DNA of 64,000 nucleotides, from contig NZ_VEHL01000012.1 of NCBI RefSeq assembly GCF_007679965.1, forward strand, positions 62,001 to 126,000, read 5' to 3'. A program made the translations under genes and the position numbers. This DNA comes from Bordetella genomosp. 13. GTDB taxonomy: Bacteria > Pseudomonadota > Gammaproteobacteria > Burkholderiales > Burkholderiaceae_B. Position 1 is the first letter of the stretch. Every line of letters starts with the position of its first letter. Below, piece after piece: positions 1 through 6,985 of the stretch. The notes below the pieces were generated by a model. That model was not told the DNA's origin and searched no databases. It saw only the letters and a list, made by a program, of their open reading frames with translations.

Positions 1-1122
1 GCCGTAGATCCGGTTCGGCCGCACGTCGGTGTACAGGCGCGCGATGCCGTACTCGCGCATGTAGCCGTACCCGCCATGCAGTTGCAGCAGCTCGTCGACG
101 GCGCGGGTGGCCTCGGCGGCCCACAGCTTGGCGACCGCCGCGCCCGAGGCATCCAGTTCGCCGCGCATGTAGCGCAGCACGCTGTCGTCGACCAGCGCGC
201 GCGTGGCGCAGGCCAGGGCCTTGATGTCGGCCAGCTTGAAGCGGATGTGCTGGTTGTCGATCAGGGCATGGCCGAAGGCCTGGCGCTGCTTGGTGTAGTC
301 GATGGTCAGCGCCAGGGCGGCCTCCAGGGCCGCCGCGCAGCGCACCGCGATCATCAGCCGTTCGCGCACCAGTTCCTTCATCAGGTAGCCGAAGCCCTTG
401 TTCTCTTCACCCACCAGCGTGTCGGCGTCGACCCGCATGTCCTCGAAGAACAGTTCGCAGGTGTCCTGCGCCTTCTGGCCGATCTTCTCCAGCAGGCGCC
501 CGCGCTTGAAGCCGGGCGTGGTGGTGTCGACCCAGAACAGGCTGATGCCGCGCGAGCCCGCGGCCGGGTCGGTCTTGGCCACGACCATCACGCGGTCCGC
601 GTGGTAGCCGTTGGTGATGAAGGTCTTCTGGCCGTTGATCACGTAGCCGTCCGCGGTCTTCACCGCCTGCGTGCGGATGGCCTTGAGGTCGCTGCCCGCG
701 CCCGGCTCGGTCATGGCGATGGAGCCGACGATGTCGCCGCTGGCCATGCCCGGCAGTGTCTGCCGCTTCTGTGCTTCGGTGCCGAAGTTCAGCACGTAAG
801 GCGCCACGATGTCCGAGTGCGTGGTGAAGCCGCCGATGCCGCTGGTCAGCGCGCGGGCGATCTCCTCGATCACGATGACGGTGTGCAGGAAATCGCCGCC
901 GCCACCGCCGTACTCATCGGGGGCGCTGGGCATCAGCAGGCCCGCCGCGCCCGCCTGACGCCACAGGTCGCGCGGCACGTGGCCCTCGTGTTCCCATCGG
1001 TCATGGTGCGGGACGACCTCGGCGGCCAGGAAGCGCGCGACGTTGTCGCGATACAGCGTGTGTTCGGGCGAGAACAGGTGTGCCCGCGACGTGTCGAGGG
1101 ACGAATAGGGCGATGCGCTCAT
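1..1122 (-). CDS. Acyl-CoA dehydrogenase (3' end outside window)
   Basis: FAD-dependent alpha,beta-dehydrogenation of an acyl-CoA. The gene reads leftward from ATG at 1122 and is open to base 1, so about 374 residues are visible and only a short C-terminus is missing. An N-terminal helical domain is followed by the FAD/substrate motif MTEPGAGSD and the QLHGGYGYMREY segment near the C-terminus. The last visible residues are RIYG. At the position where MCAD-type enzymes carry the catalytic Glu (IYEGT), this protein has Gly, as in relatives that place the base elsewhere (isovaleryl- and long-chain-type). It is the last visible gene of a minus-strand operon, 13 bp after the acyl-CoA synthetase stop, with GGAGTC as ribosome binding site. 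It probably acts on the CoA ester made by that synthetase. The substrate cannot be read from the sequence. Confidence 0.9.
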   Translation of the reverse strand, partial: MSASPYSSLDTSRAHLFSPEHTLYRDNVARFLAAEVVPHHDRWEHEGHVPRDLWRQAGAAGLLMPSAPDEYGGGGGDFLHTVIVIEEIARALTSGIGGFTTHSDIVAPYVLNFGTEAQKRQTLPGMASGDIVGSIAMTEPGAGSDLKAIRTQAVKTADGYVINGQKTFITNGYHADRVMVVAKTDPAAGSRGISLFWVDTTTPGFKRGRLLEKIGQKAQDTCELFFEDMRVDADTLVGEENKGFGYLMKELVRERLMIAVRCAAALEAALALTIDYTKQRQAFGHALIDNQHIRFKLADIKALACATRALVDDSVLRYMRGELDASGAAVAKLWAAEATRAVDELLQLHGGYGYMREYGIARLYTDVRPNRIYG

Positions 1123-1135
1123 GCAGGGACTCCAT

Positions 1136-2677
1136 TCATTTGGCGATGCCCACGCCGGTGGGCCAGTAGCTTTGCTTGACCAGCCGCTTGAGCAGCTTGC
1201 CGGTTTCGGTGCGGGGCAGGTCCTTGGCGAAATCGACGCTGGTGGGGCACTTGATGTGCGAGATGCGGGCGCGGCAGAAGTCGACCATTTCCTGGGCCAG
1301 TGCCGGGCTGCCCTGCACGCCGGTGCGCAGCTGCACCACGGCCTTGACCGCTTCGCCGTATTCGTTGTCGGGCACGCCGATGACCGCCACGTCGTGCACG
1401 GCCGGATGCTGCAGCAGGCAGTTCTCGGTCTCCTGCGGATAGATGTTCACGCCGCCGGACACGATGGTGTTGGCCAGGCGGTCCGTCAGGTAGAGGTAGC
1501 CGTCCTCGTCCAGGTAGCCGATGTCGCCATAGGTGGCCCAGCCCTTGTCGTTGTAGGCCTCGCGGGTCTTGTCGGGGGCCTTGTGGTATTCGAAGCCGCT
1601 GCCGCCCGAGAAGTAGATGACACCCGGCTGGCCGGCCGGCTGGCTGTCGCCCGCCTCGTTCACGATGTGGACCTGGCCGAACTCGGGCGTGCCCACCGAG
1701 CCGGGATGCGCCAGCCATTCGTGGCTGTCGATGGAGGTGCGGCCGACCAGCTCGGTGCCGCTGTAGTACTCGTACAGGATCGGGCCCCACCAGTCGATCA
1801 TCTGCTGCTTGACCTCGCGCGGGCAGGGGGCCGCCGCGTGCACGGCGCAGCGCAGCGTGGACAGGTCATGGCGCTCGCGGACGTCCTTCGGCAGGCGCAG
1901 CAGGCGCACGAACATCGTGGGCACCCATTGGGCATGCGTGACGCCATGGGCCTCGATGGCCTCCAGCGCGCCTTCCGGCGTGAACTTCTCCATCATCACG
2001 CAGGTGCCGCCGCTGCCCAGCACCGCCATGTTCCAGCGCACCGGCGCGGTGTGATAGAACGGCGCGGTCGACAGATAGACCGTGTCCGTGTCGAAGGTCT
2101 TCCACTGCATGCGCGGCGAGGCCTCAACCCGGAAATAGCGGTTCGCGGTGACCAGCGGCCGCTTGATGCCCTTGGGCACGCCGGTGGTGCCCGACGAATA
2201 GCAGAAGTCCGTGCCTTCGGGCACGTCGGGCAGCACGGGATCGGCGCCCGCGCCGGCGATCCAGTCCTCGTAGGCCAGCACGCCGTCGGGGCCGCCGTCC
2301 ATCGAGATGCACAGCGTGCCGTTGCGTTGCAAGGTCTGTATCGACACCTCGGCCAGGGTGTGGCTGGAGCAGAACAGCACCTTCGCATCGGAGTCGTCGA
2401 CGATGTATTGCATCTCCTCCTGCTTCAGGTGCCGGCTGATGGTGGCGTAGTACAGGCCCGCCCGGTGCGCGCCCCACAGGATCTCGAAGTAGCGAGGGTG
2501 GTTTTCCAGGAACACGGCGACCGCGTCGCCGGGCCGCAGTCCCGCCGCGACCAGGGCCGCCGCGCATTGCCGGCTGCGGCGCTCCAGGTCGCGCCAGGTC
2601 ACGGCGTGGCCCGACGGAATCAGGCGGTAGGCGATCGCGTCGGGCCGGTCGGCGGCGTGGCGTTCGATGGGGGACAT
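1136..2677 (-). CDS. AMP-forming acyl-CoA synthetase (ANL superfamily)
   Basis: Activates a carboxylic acid to its CoA ester through an acyl-adenylate. It has 513 residues. The P-loop-like motif YSSGTTGVPKG lies at about 160-170, the YYSGTE motif at about 305, the hinge-region YGDIGYLDEDG at about 390, and the C-terminal adenylation lysine in TETGKLLKRL. The start at 2677 is chosen because AAGGAGAG lies at good spacing. In-frame ATGs at 2695 and 2704 exist, and the one at 2704 overlaps the stop of the upstream MaoC gene. It sits between a MaoC dehydratase and an acyl-CoA dehydrogenase, which suggests a beta-oxidation-like route for an imported acid captured by the two Bug receptors upstream. 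It could be a medium-chain or aryl acid ligase; specificity is unknown. Confidence 0.92.
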   Translation of the reverse strand: MSPIERHAADRPDAIAYRLIPSGHAVTWRDLERRSRQCAAALVAAGLRPGDAVAVFLENHPRYFEILWGAHRAGLYYATISRHLKQEEMQYIVDDSDAKVLFCSSHTLAEVSIQTLQRNGTLCISMDGGPDGVLAYEDWIAGAGADPVLPDVPEGTDFCYSSGTTGVPKGIKRPLVTANRYFRVEASPRMQWKTFDTDTVYLSTAPFYHTAPVRWNMAVLGSGGTCVMMEKFTPEGALEAIEAHGVTHAQWVPTMFVRLLRLPKDVRERHDLSTLRCAVHAAAPCPREVKQQMIDWWGPILYEYYSGTELVGRTSIDSHEWLAHPGSVGTPEFGQVHIVNEAGDSQPAGQPGVIYFSGGSGFEYHKAPDKTREAYNDKGWATYGDIGYLDEDGYLYLTDRLANTIVSGGVNIYPQETENCLLQHPAVHDVAVIGVPDNEYGEAVKAVVQLRTGVQGSPALAQEMVDFCRARISHIKCPTSVDFAKDLPRTETGKLLKRLVKQSYWPTGVGIAK

Positions 2678-2700
2678 GCGCGGACTCTCCTTCATGGGGT

Positions 2701-3576
2701 TCATTGCGGGGCGGGGGCGTCGATCTCGGCCACCCCGTTGTTCAGCACGACGAGGTCGCGTTCGCGCACGCGTGCCTGGAAATAGGCCGTGCGGCCGTCG
2801 CGCCAAATCCGCACCACCAGTGTCTCGCCCGGCAGGACCGGCGCGGAAAAGCGCAGGGCGATGGCGCGCAGGCGTTCGGGCTGCTGGTCGCAGCAGGCGC
2901 GCACCAGCGCGCGCGCGGCCATGCCGTAGCTGCACAGCCCATGCAGGATGGGCCGCGGCATGCCGGCCTCGCGCGCCTTGGCGGGCAGGATGTGGATAGG
3001 GTTGTAGTCGCCGTTCAGCCGATACAGCAGGGCCGCCTGCGGGATCGTCTGCAGCGCCACCTCGGAATCGGGCGGGCGGTCTTCGGGCGGCGCGGGCAGG
3101 GGCGGCAGGGGCGCGTCGCCCCGGCCGAAACCGCCGTCGGATCGGCAGAACGAGACGTGCTCGATGGTGGCCACGGGCGCGTCGGTTGCCGCGTCGGTGA
3201 TGTCGCGCGTGGTGACCACCAGGGCGCCCTTGCCGGCGCCCTTGTCCACGACGTGGCTGACGCGGGTGCGGCTGCGCAGCGCATCCTCGGCCCGTACCGC
3301 GCGGTGAAAGCGCATGCGGTGTTCGCCGTGAAGGATGCGCAGCCAGTCGATGCCGGTACGCGGGTCGGTGGCCCAGGCGCCCGGCGCGCCGATGGTGGCC
3401 AGCAGCGTGGGTACGGCGAGCGTCCCGGTCTCGTGCACGAAGGGCAGTTCGTCCTCGCGGCAAGGGTCGTTGCCGTAGCCCAGGCTCAACGCATAGAGCA
3501 TCGCGTCCTTCGTGGCGTAGCGGTCCACGCGCGGCTCGAAATGCCAGCTGCGCAAGTTCTCGTAGTCGATGGGCAT
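2701..3576 (-). CDS. MaoC-like / FAS1-type (R)-hydratase, double hot-dog
   Basis: Probable enoyl-CoA hydratase/dehydratase of the double hot-dog type, 291 residues. The C-terminal half carries the hydratase-2 signature NGDYNPIH with the catalytic Asp190 and His195. The N-terminal half, about residues 1-145, is the degenerate hot-dog usually present in this two-domain family. It starts 3 bp after the Bug gene stop and ends in an ATGA overlap with a possible early start of the synthetase gene, so it is in a tight operon. It would hydrate or dehydrate the CoA ester formed by the neighbouring synthetase and acyl-CoA dehydrogenase. Mesaconyl-CoA hydratase-type enzymes have the same layout, so that specificity is possible but unproved. 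Confidence 0.85.
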   Translation of the reverse strand: MPIDYENLRSWHFEPRVDRYATKDAMLYALSLGYGNDPCREDELPFVHETGTLAVPTLLATIGAPGAWATDPRTGIDWLRILHGEHRMRFHRAVRAEDALRSRTRVSHVVDKGAGKGALVVTTRDITDAATDAPVATIEHVSFCRSDGGFGRGDAPLPPLPAPPEDRPPDSEVALQTIPQAALLYRLNGDYNPIHILPAKAREAGMPRPILHGLCSYGMAARALVRACCDQQPERLRAIALRFSAPVLPGETLVVRIWRDGRTAYFQARVRERDLVVLNNGVAEIDAPAPQ

Positions 3577-3579
3577 GCT

Positions 3580-4563
3580 TCAGTCCGCCTTGATGCCAGC
3601 CTGCTGGATCACCTTGGCCCAGCGGTCCTTCTCGGCGCGGATGTAGCGGTCGAAGTCGGCCGGGCTGCCGCCGATGGGCGTGCCGCCCTGCTTCTGCAGC
3701 GTTTCTTTCACCTGTGGATCGGCCAGCACTTCGCCGATGGCCCGGTTCAGCTTCGCCACCACGTCGGCGGGCGTGCCGGCGCGGGTGAGGATGCCTATCC
3801 ACGTGCCGCCCACCAGTTCCGGATGTCCCTGCTCGGCGACGGTGGGCACGTCGGGCAGCGTCGGATTGCGCTTGTCGGTGAACAGCGCCAGCGCGCGCAG
3901 CCTGCCGGCCTGAACCAGAGGCTGGGCGCTGACCAGGTTGTCGACCATGAAGTCGACCTGTCCGCCGGTGAGGTCCGTCAGCGCCGGCGCGGCGCCGCGA
4001 TAGACGACGTTGACGGCGGGCATCTTCAGCGCGGCCTTGATCTGCTCGCCGATCAGGTGGCCCGACGCGCCCATGGTGGAGACCGCCATCGAGGCGCCGC
4101 CCGGCTTCTTGCGGGCATACGCGGCAAGCTCTTCCAGGCTCCTGGCCGGCACGGCCGGGTGCACGACCAGGATGCTGGGCATGGAGATCACATTGATGAC
4201 CGGCGCGAAGTCTTCCATCGCGTACGGCAGCTTGCTGTACAGGGAATAGTTGGCGGCGTTGGGGCCCAGGCTGCCCATCACGAGCGTGTAGCCGTCGGGG
4301 GCGGCGCGCAGCATGCCCTGCATGCCGATGATGCCGCCCGCGCCGGCCATGTTCTCGACGATGACGGGCTGGCCCAGCTTGTCCGACAGCGGCTTGGCGA
4401 CGATGCGGCTGGTCAGGTCCAGAATGCCGCCCGGCGAGCTGGGGGCGATCAGGCGGATGGGACGGGAAGGAAAGTCCTGCGCGGCATGGGCCGTGCAGAC
4501 GGCCAGCAGGGCGAGCAGGGCGCCGCGCAGCAGCGTGCGGGCGGAGGAAGCGAACAGGGGCAT
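3580..4563 (-). CDS. Bug-family (TctC) periplasmic solute receptor
   Basis: Extracytoplasmic binding protein of the tripartite tricarboxylate transporter family, 327 residues. It has a signal peptide ending near AHA (about residue 27), then the family opening FPSRPIRLIAP and the GQPVIVENMAGAGG segment that lines the ligand cleft. It is the second of two Bug genes in tandem (75 bp after the first) and is followed after 3 bp by the MaoC gene, so it is probably co-transcribed with the CoA-ester enzymes. Bug proteins usually bind carboxylates such as amino acids, dicarboxylates or aromatic acids. The linked acyl-CoA synthetase implies that the ligand is an acid. No TctA or TctB membrane subunit is nearby. 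Confidence 0.93.
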   Translation of the reverse strand: MPLFASSARTLLRGALLALLAVCTAHAAQDFPSRPIRLIAPSSPGGILDLTSRIVAKPLSDKLGQPVIVENMAGAGGIIGMQGMLRAAPDGYTLVMGSLGPNAANYSLYSKLPYAMEDFAPVINVISMPSILVVHPAVPARSLEELAAYARKKPGGASMAVSTMGASGHLIGEQIKAALKMPAVNVVYRGAAPALTDLTGGQVDFMVDNLVSAQPLVQAGRLRALALFTDKRNPTLPDVPTVAEQGHPELVGGTWIGILTRAGTPADVVAKLNRAIGEVLADPQVKETLQKQGGTPIGGSPADFDRYIRAEKDRWAKVIQQAGIKAD

Positions 4564-4638
4564 GATCCGGACTCCGGCAGAAGGGGATGGCGCGCGCCGC
4601 GGGCGGCACGCCTCGGTGCAGCGTGCATTCGGAAGGGC

Positions 4639-5604
4639 TCAGTCGACTTTCAGGCCGGTGGTCTCGACCACCTTCTCCCATTTGGCGACTTCGCGTTCCA
4701 GGAAGGCGCGCGCTTCCTTGGGGCCGCCTTCTTCGGTGGTGGCGTACAGCCGCGCGATCTGCTGCTGGATGGCCGGCTCCTGGTTGATCTCGTGCACGGC
4801 CTTGGCCAGCCGATCGATCCGGGCCTGGGGAATGCCCATCGGGCCCATGAGGATGTAGACCGCGCTGACGTCGAATCCCTTGAGCCCGGACTCGTCGATG
4901 GTGGGCACGTCGGGATAGTCGGCGATGCGCTGCAGGCCGGTGATGGCCAGCAGCTTGAGCTTGCCGCCCTTGACCAGCGGGATCGCGCTGGAAATGCTGC
5001 CGAACATCAGGTCGACCCGGCCGGCGGTGAGATCGACCTCGGCCGGCGTCACGCCCTTGTACGGCACGTGGGTCATCGGCACGTGCGCCATGGTCTTGAA
5101 GAGTTCGCCGGCAAGATGGATGGACGACCCCACGCCCGCCGATCCGAACGTGACGTTCGACCCCTTCTTCTTCGCCGCGGCGATGACGTCGGCCACGCTG
5201 GACAGCGGCGAATTGGCGGGCACGACCAAGACATTTGGCGTGGACGCGATCATCGCGATGGGCGCCACCTGCTTTTCCCAGTCGTAGGGATTGCGCTTGA
5301 GGGCCGCATTGGCCGCCACGTAGTTGGCGCCCATGGCGATGGTGTAGCCGTCGGGCTCGGTCTGGGTCAGGGCCTGGATGGCGATGTTGCCGCCGGCGCC
5401 CGGCCGGTTCTCGACCACGAAGGTCTGGCCCAGCTTCTCGGTGAGCCGGGCGGCATACAGCCGCGCCAGCTGGTCGGTGGCGCCGCCGGGGGCGAAGCCG
5501 ACGAAGACGCGCACGGGTTTGGCCGGGTAATCGGCATCGGCTTGCGCGGCGCCGCCCAGCATCAGGCCGACGGCGAGCGTCAGCGACAGCAGGAACTGCA
5601 GCAT
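4639..5604 (-). CDS. Bug-family (TctC) periplasmic solute receptor
   Basis: Second tandem periplasmic receptor, 321 residues from the ATG at 5604. That start is preferred because GAGGAGA precedes it at 6 bp; an in-frame ATG at 5628 would put a charged stretch before the signal peptide. The hydrophobic leader LLSLTLAVGLMLGG is followed by YPAKPVRVFVGFAPGG and GQTFVVENRPGAGG, both typical of the family. It is the first gene of the minus-strand operon and faces the SDR gene across a 162-bp divergent promoter region. Its divergence from the next Bug suggests that the pair binds related but different ligands. Confidence 0.93.
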   Translation of the reverse strand: MLQFLLSLTLAVGLMLGGAAQADADYPAKPVRVFVGFAPGGATDQLARLYAARLTEKLGQTFVVENRPGAGGNIAIQALTQTEPDGYTIAMGANYVAANAALKRNPYDWEKQVAPIAMIASTPNVLVVPANSPLSSVADVIAAAKKKGSNVTFGSAGVGSSIHLAGELFKTMAHVPMTHVPYKGVTPAEVDLTAGRVDLMFGSISSAIPLVKGGKLKLLAITGLQRIADYPDVPTIDESGLKGFDVSAVYILMGPMGIPQARIDRLAKAVHEINQEPAIQQQIARLYATTEEGGPKEARAFLEREVAKWEKVVETTGLKVD

Positions 5605-5662
5605 GGTTGTCTCCTCGTTTTTATGCACCCGAGGTTTGTGTATTTTTTCCGGGTGTGAGTAG

Positions 5663-5715
5663 AGTATAACGAGGTGTCGGAATAATTTGCAAATAAATCC
5701 GGTGATGCGTATAGT
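5663..5715. promoter_or_regulatory. Divergent promoters sharing one palindromic -35 hexamer
   Basis: The palindrome ATTTGCAAAT (5685-5694) contains TTGCAA (5687-5692), which reads the same on both strands. Rightward, a 17-bp spacer leads to TATAGT (5710-5715). Leftward, an 18-bp spacer leads to TATACT (minus strand, 5668-5663). Both hexamer pairs resemble sigma-70 promoters, one for the SDR operon and one for the Bug operon. A longer imperfect palindrome (5679-5700) is centred on the same hexamer and could be an operator, perhaps for the IclR protein encoded at 9199. The region is visibly richer in A/T than its surroundings. The assignment rests on pattern only. Confidence 0.5.
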
Positions 5716-5766
5716 CTTACAGCATTCCGTAAACTAGCGTGCAACGACACGAGGAGACAACCCGTC

Positions 5767-6519
5767 ATGGATTTTTCGCTCAGCGGCAAGACCGCCCTGG
5801 TCACCGGCTCTGGCCGGGGCATAGGCTTTGCGTCGTGCCTGGCCCTGGCGCGCGAAGGCGCCCGCGTGGTCATCACCGACATCAACCCGCAGTCGGTGGC
5901 GCAGGCCACCGCGGCGCTGGAGGCCGAAGGCCATACCGTGTTCGGCCAGGTGGCCGACGTGTGCGACCAGGACCAGGTGCAGGCCCTGGTCGCGGCCGCC
6001 AACGAGCGCTTCGGCGGAGTCGACATCCTGGTGAACAACGCAGGCTTCACGCGCGACAAGTACCTGACCAAGATGCCCGAGCTGGACTGGGACGCGGTGG
6101 TCGACACGATCCTCAAGGGCGCCTACTACTGCACCAAGGCCGCGATTCCGTCGATGATGGAGAAGCGCTGGGGCCGCGTCATCAACATCTCCTCGCGCGC
6201 GCACCTGGGCAATCCGGGGCAGACGAACTATTCGACGGCCAAGGCGGGCCTGCTGGGCTTCACGCGGTCGCTGGCCTACGAGCTGGGCAAGTTCGACATC
6301 ACGGCCAACGCCATCGCGCCGGGCTTCGTCGAGACCGACCTGATCCGCGCGCTGCCGACCTATGAAACCCTGCGGGCCAATGCCCTGGCGCGCCAACCCA
6401 TCCAGCGGCTGGGCTCGGTCGACGACATCGCCGATGCCGTGGCCTTCCTGTCCTCTGCGCGCGCCGGGTTCATCACGGGCGAGACGCTGCACGTCACGGG
6501 AGGGCGCTATGCCTCTTGA
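5767..6519 (+). CDS. SDR-family oxidoreductase (FabG-like)
   Basis: NAD(P)-dependent short-chain dehydrogenase, 250 residues, the usual length. TGSGRGIG (13-20) binds the cofactor and NNAG lies at 90-93. The catalytic Ser is in ISS (about 142-143), with Tyr155 and Lys159 in YSTAK. The C-terminal FITGETLHVTGG is typical of 3-oxoacyl-ACP/3-hydroxyacyl-CoA reductases. An Asp at the end of beta-2 (TDIN) favours NAD over NADP. It is the first gene of the plus-strand operon and its stop overlaps the start of the next MaoC gene. It probably oxidises a 3-hydroxyacyl-CoA made by the adjacent hydratase. Confidence 0.9.
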   Translation: MDFSLSGKTALVTGSGRGIGFASCLALAREGARVVITDINPQSVAQATAALEAEGHTVFGQVADVCDQDQVQALVAAANERFGGVDILVNNAGFTRDKYLTKMPELDWDAVVDTILKGAYYCTKAAIPSMMEKRWGRVINISSRAHLGNPGQTNYSTAKAGLLGFTRSLAYELGKFDITANAIAPGFVETDLIRALPTYETLRANALARQPIQRLGSVDDIADAVAFLSSARAGFITGETLHVTGGRYAS

Positions 6520-6985
6520 GACCGCCGGCGCCGTGGCGCGGCAGGGGCCGGCCTGGCACGTGGGATGGACGTTCGAGTCGGCCGGCCGCACCATCACCGA
6601 GACCGACGTCGTGCAGTTCGCCGGGCTGTCCGGCGACTACAACCGGCTGCACGTCGACCATCATTACGCGGCGGATACGCGCTTCGGCCAGCGCATCGCG
6701 CATGGCCTGCTGGTGCTGTCGGTGCTGTCCGGCCTGACGACGCAGACCCTGGAATACCGCAGCCTCGAGCCTGCGGTGCTGGCGCTGGTCGACCTGAACG
6801 TGCGCTTTCCCAAGCCGACGTTCATCGGCGACACGGTGCACGCCCGGGTCACCGTATCCGAGGTGCGGCAGGAGAAACCGGGCCGCGACAGGGTGGTGTT
6901 CCTGCGCGAGGCGGTCAACCAGCGTGGCGAGGTCGTGGTGCAGGCCGCGTTCGCCATGCTCATGCGCACGGAGGCCCGGGCATGA
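6509..6985 (+). CDS. MaoC-family acyl-CoA dehydratase (single hot-dog)
   Basis: Small (R)-specific enoyl-CoA hydratase-like protein, 158 residues. The signature GDYNRLHVDHHYA carries the catalytic Asp and His, and FGQRIAHGLLVLS is the usual second motif of the fold. The ATG at 6509 lies inside the last codons of the SDR gene (11-bp overlap). The gene ends in an ATGA overlap with the next start, so translation is coupled on both sides. The set SDR, hydratase and CoA ligase on one transcript is a compact acid-degradation module. The acid may be branched or hydroxylated, but nothing in the sequence names it. Confidence 0.9.
   Translation: MPLETAGAVARQGPAWHVGWTFESAGRTITETDVVQFAGLSGDYNRLHVDHHYAADTRFGQRIAHGLLVLSVLSGLTTQTLEYRSLEPAVLALVDLNVRFPKPTFIGDTVHARVTVSEVRQEKPGRDRVVFLREAVNQRGEVVVQAAFAMLMRTEARA

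Noticed and set aside
2704..5658. 984-codon open frame on the plus strand opposite Bug and MaoC genes
   Set aside because: It is an antisense shadow caused by high G+C. The translation is low in complexity (many His, Gln, Arg, Gly) with no motif, while the minus strand has clear families.
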